The translations under genes were made by a program, and so were the position numbers. This document shows, one piece after another, positions 8,390 to 15,602 of a DNA stretch of 50,141 nucleotides; within the stretch, counting starts at the first letter, position 1, and every line of letters begins with the position of its first letter. A model generated the notes under the pieces. The model saw only the letters and a list, made by a program, of their open reading frames with translations. It had not been told where the DNA came from and ran no database searches. The stretch comes from an uncultured Lachnospiraceae bacterium (lineage in GTDB: Bacteria > Bacillota > Clostridia > Lachnospirales > Lachnospiraceae), in NCBI GenBank assembly GCA_934385475.1, contig CAKRPS010000017.1, positions 1 to 50,141 of the forward strand. The letters run 5' to 3'.

Positions 8390-8584
8390 ATGGATACTGC
8401 GAATACAATAAAGGAACTTAGAGAAAAAACAGGGATGACCCGTAAGGAATTTTCAAACCATACGGGAATTCCTGTTCGTACGTTAGAGGACTGGGAGGCA
8501 GGCAGAAGAACGCCTCCGGAATATATTCCAAGACTGATAGCATATCAGCTTAAATACGAAGAAATAACCGGGCAAAAGGAATAA
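8390..8584 (+). CDS. Small helix-turn-helix (XRE-like) protein
   Basis: A 64-residue protein that is almost entirely a helix-turn-helix: IKELREKTGMTRKEFSNHTG, then PVRTLEDWEAGRRTPPEYIP. It matches the short XRE/Cro-type putative regulators common in Lachnospiraceae. I use ATG 8390 rather than 8384 because GAGG (8378-8381) is correctly spaced from the second ATG and too close to the first. The tail of the gene lies 6 bp from the convergent MATE gene. Target unknown. Confidence 0.75.
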   Translation: MDTANTIKELREKTGMTRKEFSNHTGIPVRTLEDWEAGRRTPPEYIPRLIAYQLKYEEITGQKE

Positions 8585-8590
8585 GGGCAA

Positions 8591-9925
8591 TTATGCCTTA
8601 TTTTCCTTCAGGACAGGCATCCGGAAGATTTTGATGAGAAGTGGGATCACCATAATAAACCATACAATCGGTTCAGCCAGGATGACGCCGGTATAATTCA
8701 GCATAGGAACCAGTGTGGCGGCGATCACAACTTTTCCGCCCATCTCCAGAAAGCTGGAGATAACGGGAACGACCCGTTCACCAAGACCCTGCAGAGAGTT
8801 ACGCAGGATGCAGATGACCGCCGGAACAAAGTAAAACAGTGTGTCAAACTTCAGATAGGCTGTGGCATTTTCAATCACAACAGGGTTATGACTTCCGGTA
8901 ATGACGGAAACCAGCCAGGGACTGATCGTGTAGCTTGTGATAATATTTAACACACACCAGATATAAGTGTAGCCGATAGCGAGAAGGATGCCCTTCTTAA
9001 TACGTTTGATCTCACCGGCACCAATATTCTGACCGCAGTAGGTTGCCATAGTCTGACCGAAGACACTGAACATGATCATGAAGATTTCGGAAATCTTGCG
9101 GGCGGCCGTGTGGGCGATGATGATATCCTGTCCAAGCTTATTGATAGAGGTCTGCAATGTCAGGGAACCGATATTGACCAGAGAACTCATAAAGCCCATG
9201 GACAGACCGGAACTGATCATATTCCGGACCATGGACAGATCATTGCATGCAAAATCTGTGGATTTGATCCGCAGAATAGGATATTTTATGTAGATATAGA
9301 GGCCGCATACTACGGCAGCAACAACCTGTGATAAAACGGTGGCAAAGGCAGCACCCCACACACCGGTGTCAAGTACGGCAACAAAGAGAAGGTCACCGCC
9401 GATATTCATGATAACGGACAAGAATAAAATAATTAGCGGAATTACTGTATTTCCCATGGCACGCAGGGTTGCGGCGAAGACATCATAGAACAGTGTTGCG
9501 ATCAATCCGGCTATGATTACGGCAATATACTCATAGGAAACCGGTGTAAGTCCTTCCGGAACATTCAGGAAAACAAGGATTGGATTTAGGAAGATCAGTC
9601 CCGCAGCAGTCAGAAGAATGGCGACTACAATCCCGAATTCCAGAGCATGGGCAAAAGACTTGCGCAGTCTGTCCATTTTTTTTGCACCAAAATACTGGGC
9701 CGTGAGAATTCCGAATCCATTGCACAGTCCAAACAGAAAGCCAATAATAAGGTTGCTCAATGTGGTAGTTGCGCCTACCGCGGCAAGGGCATCTTCGCCA
9801 AGAAAGCTCCCCACAATACGGGTGTCGATCAGGCTGTAAGTCAGTTGCAGCAGATTCCCAAGAAAAATGGGTAAGGCGAATGTCAATATTAAAATGGAAG
9901 GTTTACCTTTAGTTAAATCTTTCAT
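8591..9925 (-). CDS. MATE family multidrug/toxin exporter
   Basis: A 444-residue membrane protein with about 12 hydrophobic segments and the MATE N-terminal pattern (LPIFLGNLLQLTYSLIDTRI, then GEDALAAVGATTTLSNLIIG). MATE proteins export cationic drugs or metabolites using sodium or proton gradients. The start at 9925 is supported by GGAGG five bases upstream; the frame runs back to 9976. A TetR regulator is divergent at 10146 with two palindromic operators between them, so TetR-controlled expression is likely. The promoter is at 9967-9995. Confidence 0.92.
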   Translation of the reverse strand: MKDLTKGKPSILILTFALPIFLGNLLQLTYSLIDTRIVGSFLGEDALAAVGATTTLSNLIIGFLFGLCNGFGILTAQYFGAKKMDRLRKSFAHALEFGIVVAILLTAAGLIFLNPILVFLNVPEGLTPVSYEYIAVIIAGLIATLFYDVFAATLRAMGNTVIPLIILFLSVIMNIGGDLLFVAVLDTGVWGAAFATVLSQVVAAVVCGLYIYIKYPILRIKSTDFACNDLSMVRNMISSGLSMGFMSSLVNIGSLTLQTSINKLGQDIIIAHTAARKISEIFMIMFSVFGQTMATYCGQNIGAGEIKRIKKGILLAIGYTYIWCVLNIITSYTISPWLVSVITGSHNPVVIENATAYLKFDTLFYFVPAVICILRNSLQGLGERVVPVISSFLEMGGKVVIAATLVPMLNYTGVILAEPIVWFIMVIPLLIKIFRMPVLKENKA

Positions 9926-9966
9926 TTGTACCTCCGTAGATAGATAATCTGAGAAGAAATAGATAT

Positions 9967-9995
9967 TATATAACACTTTATATTTGATTTGTAAA
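9967..9995 (-). promoter_or_regulatory. Putative promoter of the MATE gene
   Basis: On the minus strand TTTACA (9990-9995), 17 bp spacer, TATATA (9967-9972), about 41 bp before the start codon. Confidence 0.5.
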
Positions 9996-10051
9996 GACGA
10001 TTTTGCGAATATGGTTCTGAATAATTACATGAACATTTGATAATAGGGTAA

Positions 10052-10097
10052 TTGACAAAACTAACATTGTTAGCCATTATAAAGCTTACCATGTTAG
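10052..10097 (+). promoter_or_regulatory. TetR gene promoter with two palindromic operators
   Basis: TTGACA (10052-10057), 17 bp, CATTAT (10075-10080). Between the hexamers lies a perfect palindrome CTAACA-T-TGTTAG (10061-10073). A weaker copy, CTTACCATGTTAG, follows at 10085-10097, spaced 24 bp centre to centre. This fits autorepression by the TetR protein encoded at 10146. Confidence 0.6.
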
Positions 10098-10145
10098 TTT
10101 TTTATGGGAAATTGCTCGTATGTAGTGAGACTGGGAGAGAAGAAA

Positions 10146-10721
10146 ATGCCGAGAGTGGGGCTTACAAGAGAGAAGGTAATAGAGAGAGCCGCTGAGCTGG
10201 CCAATGAAAAGGGAATCGAAGCAGTGACAATCACAACGCTTGCGCAATATCTCGAAATTAAGAAGCCGTCGTTGTATAACCATATAGAAGGACCGGAGGA
10301 CCTACGCAGGCAGATCATGCTTTATGGATGGAAGTACATATCCGGTTGTATAGTTGAGAACATAAAGGAAGAAAATCCCAAGGAAGCTTTGAAAGAGTAT
10401 GGGAGAGGCGTGTACCGGTATGCTATTGACAATCCGGGCGTATTTGAAGCGATGCTCTGGTACAACAAATATGAAAATGAAGAATTAAGGGAAGTAACAG
10501 AGGGGCCGTATCAATTCTTTTTTGAACAGACGGATAAGCTTGGAATCAACCGGGTAATGGCGAATCATCTTCTTAGAACCTACAGAGCTCTGTTGGAGGG
10601 ATTTCTGTTATTGGTGGTGCATGATTCCTTCGGGAATCCGGTTTCGATAGAAGAGAGTTTTGAGGTTACCATGGATGTCTTTATCAGGGGCATAGAACAG
10701 TATGAGGAACAAAAAATGTGA
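10146..10721 (+). CDS. TetR/AcrR family transcriptional regulator
   Basis: A 191-residue repressor. The N-terminal helix-turn-helix spans about 8-52 (KVIERAAELANEKGIEAVT, then LAQYLEIKKPSLYNHI); the rest is a TetR C-terminal ligand domain (WHG-type look, with FEAMLWYN and a LLEGFLLL helix). I start at ATG 10146 behind GGGAGAGAAG; the frame is open from 10104. Divergent from the MATE exporter, with operator-like palindromes over its own promoter. The inducer is unknown, perhaps a MATE substrate. Confidence 0.88.
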   Translation: MPRVGLTREKVIERAAELANEKGIEAVTITTLAQYLEIKKPSLYNHIEGPEDLRRQIMLYGWKYISGCIVENIKEENPKEALKEYGRGVYRYAIDNPGVFEAMLWYNKYENEELREVTEGPYQFFFEQTDKLGINRVMANHLLRTYRALLEGFLLLVVHDSFGNPVSIEESFEVTMDVFIRGIEQYEEQKM

Positions 10722-10739
10722 ACAGAAAAGGAGATTACG

Positions 10740-11077
10740 ATGAACATACCTAAAATAGAAACAACAAGACTGATCCTCAGAAGGCATGAGGAAAAAGATT
10801 TCGCGGATATGCTGGAATATCTTTCCGATGAAGAGGTGATTGCATTTGAACCGTATATGCCAATGGGGCCGATGAGGTAAGAGGATGCCTGAAGGAACGT
10901 ATGGAATCGGAAGAGTTTCTGGCAGTGGAAGAGAAGACATCCGGAAAGATGATCGGAAACCTTTATGTCGGAGAGCGATTCTGTGATTCTGTTGAAATTG
11001 GCTATGCCTTTAACAGAAATTACTGGCATAACAAGGTTCTGGTAGACGGCATGAAAGGAGAGATTGAAAGACTGTAG
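10740..11077 (+). pseudogene. Frameshifted GNAT acetyltransferase
   Basis: The frame starts well (MNIPKIETTRLILRRHEEKDF, typical RimJ/RimL-like GNAT) but hits TAA at 10878-10880. A shifted frame continues the family sequence (DEVRGCLKERMESEEFLAVEE, then KMIGNLYVGE and EIGYAFNRNYWHNK) until TAG at 11075-11077. The acetyl-CoA loop after YWHNK is missing, so there is also a deletion. Faint similarity may continue to about 11150 in yet another frame. It follows the TetR gene by 18 bp. Confidence 0.75.
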
Positions 11078-11170
11078 GAAAGGCTGGAATAGAAAGCGCC
11101 CACTGGCACTTACGGCAAAGAAATGATATGATTTATGGGGATATAATGCAGAAAAGGAGACAACAGGTTT

Positions 11171-11647
11171 ATGGATCGAGAATCTTTTAAATCAAGACTG
11201 GGATTTCTTCTGGTGAGTGCAGGGTGTGCGATTGGAATTGGAAATGTGTGGAGATTTCCGTATGTGACCGGTCAGAACGGAGGCGGATTTTTATCACGTT
11301 CCCGAATGTGTTTGTTAACATGGCAGGCGGACGTGTCTGGGGAGCCTTGTTTTTCCTGTTTATGACCTTCGCAAGTTTTTCGACGGTAATTGCCGTGTTT
11401 GAAAATATCATGTCTTTTTGCATGGACATGTTCGGATTCAGCCGGAATAAGGCAGCATTGATCAACTGTATCATTATTCTTCTGGCAAGTATGCCCTGCG
11501 TGCTTGGCTATAATCTCTGGAGTGATATTCATTCTGGTATATCTGCTTTTCTGTGTGACAAAGTGGGGCTGGGGCTTTGACCGGTATATGGAGCAATAGA
11601 TACTGCCGGTTCTGATTCTGATTATTTTGATTCAAGGACTTATTTAG
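11171..11647 (+). pseudogene. Sodium-dependent symporter (NSS/SNF family), heavily deleted
   Basis: The start is intact and gives the NSS signature of helix 1 ([20 protein letters not shown] and [12 protein letters not shown]). The sequence then jumps, out of frame, to a later part of the family ([32 protein letters not shown]). After YNLWSD it jumps frame again to VYLLFCVTKWGWGFDRYMEQ, a TAG, and a terminal LPVLILIILIQGLI ending at 11647. Several hundred codons are missing. NSS proteins normally import amino acids with sodium. Confidence 0.8.
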
Positions 11648-11666
11648 GAGCTAAAGGAGGACAGTC

Positions 11667-12428
11667 ATGGAAGAACAAAAGCTGATACAGGCATTGCACA
11701 CAGCGGAGAAGCTAAAGGACACGATGCGGCACTGCTACACCTCTGGTGGAAGAAGGGAGAGTGTCGGAGAGCATAGCTGGAGAACAGCGCTCATGGCCTA
11801 CTGGATTGCGGATGAATTTCCTGAGGCAGATATGAATAAAGTGATCAAGATGTGCCTGATACATGATCTGGGAGAATGTTTTACAGGAGACATCCCCACC
11901 TTTGACAAAACCAAAGCAGATGAAGAACGGGAGAAACAGCTTCTGTATGCGTGGCTGGAGACTCTGCCGTCACCGTATTGCACGGAAATGTGGGCACTGT
12001 TTGAGGAGATGACACAGAGGGAGACGGTGGAAGCGAAGATTTTCAAGGCGCTGGACAATATGGAAGCGGTTATCCAACATAATGAGTCAGATATTGCAAC
12101 CTGGTCAGATAATGAGTATGAACTGAATCTGACCTATGGAGGCGACAAGGTAACGTTTTCAGAGTATCTTTCCAGACTCCGGGAGGCACTCCGGGACGAG
12201 ACTCTTCAGAAGATAAGGGATGCGGCTGCCGGAAACCTCCTCTCTGGAGGAGAGGGTGCGCATTACAGAGCAGCTTTTGCTACAAAAAATGGAGTCGCGC
12301 CGGAGTCATCCGATTATAGAGGAAACAATGACAAATATTCTGCTTCATGGGGGAAGTCTGGAGCCGACAACCGAGCCTTGGGGACAGAGAACCTGCTATA
12401 TAGCAGATCCAGAGGGAAATCTGATTGA
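11667..12428 (+). CDS. HD-domain phosphohydrolase (YfbR-like), with altered C-terminus
   Basis: The first roughly 190 residues are an HD domain of the YfbR/HD_3 type: GEHSWRTALMAYWIAD near 34, CLIHDLGECFTGDIP near 68, ALDNMEAVIQH near 128. YfbR enzymes are 5'-deoxynucleotidases, and this assignment is plausible. The family usually ends near residue 190. Here the frame reads on for about 60 residues of non-family sequence (GGEGAHYRAAFATKNG onward) that is an out-of-frame reading of a decayed VOC gene. The native stop was probably lost by a deletion that fused the two genes. Confidence 0.8.
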   Translation: MEEQKLIQALHTAEKLKDTMRHCYTSGGRRESVGEHSWRTALMAYWIADEFPEADMNKVIKMCLIHDLGECFTGDIPTFDKTKADEEREKQLLYAWLETLPSPYCTEMWALFEEMTQRETVEAKIFKALDNMEAVIQHNESDIATWSDNEYELNLTYGGDKVTFSEYLSRLREALRDETLQKIRDAAAGNLLSGGEGAHYRAAFATKNGVAPESSDYRGNNDKYSASWGKSGADNRALGTENLLYSRSRGKSD

Positions 12429-12462
12429 GATTGGCTCTTTTAACAGACCCTACAGAGCGTAG
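12331..12462 (+). pseudogene. C-terminal remnant of a VOC (glyoxalase/bleomycin-resistance fold) protein
   Basis: In a frame different from the HD gene, EPTTEPWGQRTCYIADPEGN and then LIEIGSFNRP form the classic last strands of a VOC-family protein, ending at TAG 12460-12462. The N-terminal part is absent. The DNA overlaps the extended 3' end of the HD gene. Confidence 0.7.
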
Positions 12463-12518
12463 TGTAATAACTCATACAGATAAGATGTAAATTTTCTGAT
12501 AAGAAAAAAGAACGCATC

Positions 12519-12548
12519 TTGACAACAGGAAGTACCTTATGGTAAGGT
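12519..12548 (+). promoter_or_regulatory. Putative promoter of the riboswitch-ATPase transcript
   Basis: TTGACA (12519-12524), 18 bp, TAAGGT (12543-12548), giving a start near 12555, just before the riboswitch. Confidence 0.45.
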
Positions 12549-12556
12549 GTAACACA

Positions 12557-12692
12557 AATATTAGGGAGTAGTTCGCACCGGATGTGAAATTCGGTGTTGC
12601 ACTGATCGTCATCACGCCTTCTGGCGGCAGGGATGCCGTGCAGGAGACCGGGCAGTGCACTTTCAAGAAGCAGGAACGAGACTATTATTGTA
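12557..12692 (+). promoter_or_regulatory. yybP-ykoY manganese riboswitch
   Basis: The leader of the P-type ATPase contains the family hallmarks: an AGGGAGTAG loop (12562-12573), an internal hairpin (CACCGGATGTGAAATTCGGTG, about 12577-12597), CGTCATCACG (about 12607-12616) and a closing CGAGAC before CTATT. The 5' segment near 12556-12565 can pair imperfectly with CTATTATTG (about 12682-12690), which otherwise belongs to the terminator stem. Metal binding would therefore favour read-through (ON switch). yybP-ykoY aptamers bind Mn2+ and often precede P-type ATPases. Confidence 0.75.
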
Positions 12693-12725
12693 CGTTTGAC
12701 GTGCAGTAATGGTCTCTTTTTATTT
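12678..12725 (+). terminator. Intrinsic terminator of the riboswitch expression platform
   Basis: GAGAC-ATTA-TTGTACG pairs with CGTGCAG-TAAT-GTCTC around a TTTGA loop, then TTTTTATTT. Its 5' strand overlaps the aptamer closing stem, as expected for a transcriptional switch. Confidence 0.75.
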
Positions 12726-12817
12726 GCTGCGGATCAAAAGGAGATTTTGTAACGGCTTCGTCAAATGTGGGAATACTGACATTTTAGAACTGGCAGAGGG
12801 AACAGGAGGATAAGTGT

Positions 12818-15454
12818 ATGGAACAGAAGCAGTATTTTAACAGAAGCGCACAGGAATTGTTTAAAGAATTTCATGTGACGGAGCAGGGGCTGGGAGAGGC
12901 GCAGGTTGAGCAGATCCGGGCAGAAAAGGGAGAAAATATCCTGGAAGAAGAGAAAAAGAAAAGTATTTTGGCGGTTTTTCTGGACCAGTTCAAGGATCTG
13001 CTGGTGTTGATCCTCATCGTGGCGGCGGTGGTTTCCGTCTTTTCCGGCAATGCAGAGAGCAGCGTGGTTATTTTGGTGGTGCTTGTCATGAATGCGGTGC
13101 TTGGAACCGTGCAGTATGTCAAGGCACAGCGCTCGCTGGAAAGCCTGAAGCAGCTTTCTTCGCCGAGTGCGAAGGTGGTCAGAAATGGTTCTATCCGGGA
13201 AGTTCCGTCAAGAGAAGTGGTTCCGGGAGACATTCTGATGCTGGAAGCGGGGGATATGGTCGTTGCAGACGGCAGGATTCTACACAACTATTCCTTGCAG
13301 GTAAACGAAAGCTCTCTTACGGGAGAATCCCTCAATGTGGATAAGTCGGATGAGGTTCTTCAGGGAACACCGGCACTGGCAGACCGGATCAATATGGTAT
13401 ATTCGGGCAGTCTGGTGGCCTATGGAAGGGCGCAGGTGCTTGTGACGGCGACGGGAATGAACACGGAGCTCGGGAAGATAGCAGGACTCATGAATGCCGC
13501 GAAGGAACGTAAGACACCCCTTCAGGAGAGTCTGGATCAGTTCAGCAGCAGACTGGCAGTCTTTATTATGATCATCTGTGCGGTAGTCTTTGTCCTTTGC
13601 AGATACCGGAATATGACAATGCTGGATTCCATGATGTTTGCGGTTGCACTTGCGGTGGCGGCGATACCGGAGGCACTCAGTTCGATCGTTACGATCGTGC
13701 AGGCGTTCGGAACGCAGAAGATGGCGCGAGAAAATGCCATCATCAAAAATCTGAAGGCAGTGGAAAGTCTGGGCTGTGTCTCTGTGATCTGTTCGGATAA
13801 GACAGGTACACTCACGCAGAACAAAATGACCGTGCAGGAGGTCTTTGCAGACGGAGAGGTTCTGGATGGACTTGCACTTGATTTTGACAATACGGTTCAC
13901 CGCTACCTGCTGTATGATGCGGTTCTGAACAATGATTCGGATATTGTCGATGGAAAAGGGATTGGAGACCCGACGGAATATGCATTGCTGGAGATGTTCC
14001 GAAAGCTTCACAGTGAGCCGAACTCGGCCTTTGGACAAAGCGGTATTCATGAGGATATGATAAGACAGTCCGTCACCCGGATGGAAGAGATTCCTTTTGA
14101 CTCTGACCGGAAGCTGATGAGTACAAAATATTGTCTGCACGGGGTGCCGACCATTTTGACAAAGGGAGCAGTGGATGTACTTCTGGATCGGTGTGTGGGA
14201 GTTCTCTATTCGGATGGTGTGCGAAAGATGAGCGAAGAAGAGAGAACGAGGATACAGGAGCAGAACCGTAGATTTTCAGAAAAAGGACTGCGCGTGCTGG
14301 CCTTTGCGTACAGAGAATCCGATGAGCCGTTGAGCAGAAACGCAGAAGAGCGGCTGATCTTTCTGGGGCTGGTGTCGATGGTAGACCCGCCGCGTCCGGA
14401 GTCTGTGCAGGCCGTAAAGGATGCAAGAAATGCCGGGATCAGGCCTGTTATGATCACCGGAGATCACAAGGTGACAGCGGTGGCGATCGCAAGACAGATC
14501 GGTATCTATGAGGAAGGAGATCTGGCTCTGACCGGGGCTGAACTGGATGCCCTTACGGAAAAGGAGCTGGATGACAGGATTGAAAAAATATCTGTCTATG
14601 CAAGGGTTTCTCCGGAAAACAAAATACGGATCGTGGAGGCATGGCAGAGAAAGGGCCGGATCGTATCAATGACGGGAGATGGAGTCAATGATGCACCTGC
14701 CTTGAAAAAGGCGGACATCGGAGTTGCCATGGGAATTACGGGCACAGAGGTGTCCAAGGATGCGGCGGCAATGATCCTGTCGGATGATAATTTTGCAACC
14801 ATCATCAAAGCGGTAGCAAATGGAAGGAATGTTTACCGGAATATCAAAAATGCGGTATTGTTTCTGCTTTCCGGCAATATGGCGGGTATTCTTACTGTTT
14901 TGTATACGTCAGTCATGGCACTTCCGGTACCCTTTGCCCCGGTGCACCTGTTGTTCATTAATCTTCTGACCGATTCGCTTCCTGCATTGGCGATCGGAAT
15001 GGAACCGGCTGACAGAAGACTTCTGGAAGAAAAGCCCCGTGATCCAAAGACCGGAATCATGACCCGGGATTTTGTGACCAGAATGACATTGCAGGGAATC
15101 CTGATTGCAGCGGTAACCATGACAGCATACTACATCGGCTATGCACAAAGCCCTGCCAGAGCCTCGACGATGGCCTTTGCAACCCTGACTCTTGCAAGGC
15201 TGTTCCACGGATTTAACTGCAGGAGTAAGGAAGCGATATTCCGGATCGGGCTTTCTTCTAATAAATACAGTATCTACGCATTTGCCGCGGGAGTGTGCCT
15301 GCTGGGAATGGTTCTTTTCATACCGGGACTGCACGGCGTTTTCGAAATTGCGGCGTTTACAGGAGCAAACGTCTTCCAGATTTTGGTACTCAGCTTTGTA
15401 CCGACTTTCGTGATCCAGCTGCTGCGTGTGCCAAATAGTTATAAAAAAATATAA
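12818..15454 (+). CDS. P2-type cation-transporting ATPase (Ca2+/Mn2+ type)
   Basis: An 878-residue membrane pump. An N-terminal cation-ATPase domain, TGES (168-171), PEAL in helix 4 (AAIPEALSSIVT), the phosphorylated Asp327 in SDKTGTLT, MITGDHKV and TGDGVND (619-625) are all present. Helix 5 has SGNMAGI and helix 6 NLLTDSLPALAIG. The SERCA site-I glutamate of helix 5 is absent, so a single cation site (as in PMCA/SPCA pumps) is likely. Because the gene is behind a manganese riboswitch, Mn2+ export is more probable than Ca2+ transport (inference from regulation). GGAGGATAAGTGT precedes the ATG, and a terminator follows at 15483. Confidence 0.93.
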   Translation: MEQKQYFNRSAQELFKEFHVTEQGLGEAQVEQIRAEKGENILEEEKKKSILAVFLDQFKDLLVLILIVAAVVSVFSGNAESSVVILVVLVMNAVLGTVQYVKAQRSLESLKQLSSPSAKVVRNGSIREVPSREVVPGDILMLEAGDMVVADGRILHNYSLQVNESSLTGESLNVDKSDEVLQGTPALADRINMVYSGSLVAYGRAQVLVTATGMNTELGKIAGLMNAAKERKTPLQESLDQFSSRLAVFIMIICAVVFVLCRYRNMTMLDSMMFAVALAVAAIPEALSSIVTIVQAFGTQKMARENAIIKNLKAVESLGCVSVICSDKTGTLTQNKMTVQEVFADGEVLDGLALDFDNTVHRYLLYDAVLNNDSDIVDGKGIGDPTEYALLEMFRKLHSEPNSAFGQSGIHEDMIRQSVTRMEEIPFDSDRKLMSTKYCLHGVPTILTKGAVDVLLDRCVGVLYSDGVRKMSEEERTRIQEQNRRFSEKGLRVLAFAYRESDEPLSRNAEERLIFLGLVSMVDPPRPESVQAVKDARNAGIRPVMITGDHKVTAVAIARQIGIYEEGDLALTGAELDALTEKELDDRIEKISVYARVSPENKIRIVEAWQRKGRIVSMTGDGVNDAPALKKADIGVAMGITGTEVSKDAAAMILSDDNFATIIKAVANGRNVYRNIKNAVLFLLSGNMAGILTVLYTSVMALPVPFAPVHLLFINLLTDSLPALAIGMEPADRRLLEEKPRDPKTGIMTRDFVTRMTLQGILIAAVTMTAYYIGYAQSPARASTMAFATLTLARLFHGFNCRSKEAIFRIGLSSNKYSIYAFAAGVCLLGMVLFIPGLHGVFEIAAFTGANVFQILVLSFVPTFVIQLLRVPNSYKKI

Positions 15455-15482
15455 AACAATAATGAAATTTTTAGGTTCCTTT

Positions 15483-15535
15483 AACAATTCCGTGAAAGTG
15501 TAAAGTTATTTTTGCCTTCACGGGATTGTTTTTTT
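15483..15535 (+). terminator. Intrinsic terminator after the P-type ATPase
   Basis: AACAATTCCGTGAA (15483-15496) pairs with TTCACGGGATTGTT (15517-15530), followed by a T-run. Confidence 0.85.
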
Positions 15536-15547
15536 AGGCAGGAATGG

Positions 15548-15553
15548 TATAAT
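15548..15553 (+). promoter_or_regulatory. Putative promoter of the MMPL-GLUG operon
   Basis: Consensus TATAAT at 15548-15553 preceded by TGG (extended -10). The -35 is poor (ATTGTT at 15525-15530) and overlaps the upstream terminator. About 50 bp before the MMPL start. Confidence 0.5.
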
Positions 15554-15602
15554 TTACGCGGAAAACACAAGGTACAGCAAAAGAGGAGTTGTTGTTTGAA
15601 CT

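Noticed and set aside
13280..14140. A 286-codon minus-strand frame inside the P-type ATPase gene
   Set aside because: The plus strand carries all ATPase motifs; the antisense product has no family character.
12818..15454. Plain naming of the ATPase as a Ca2+ pump
   Set aside because: The manganese riboswitch and the helix 5 residues make the ion uncertain, so the call is left as Ca2+/Mn2+ type.
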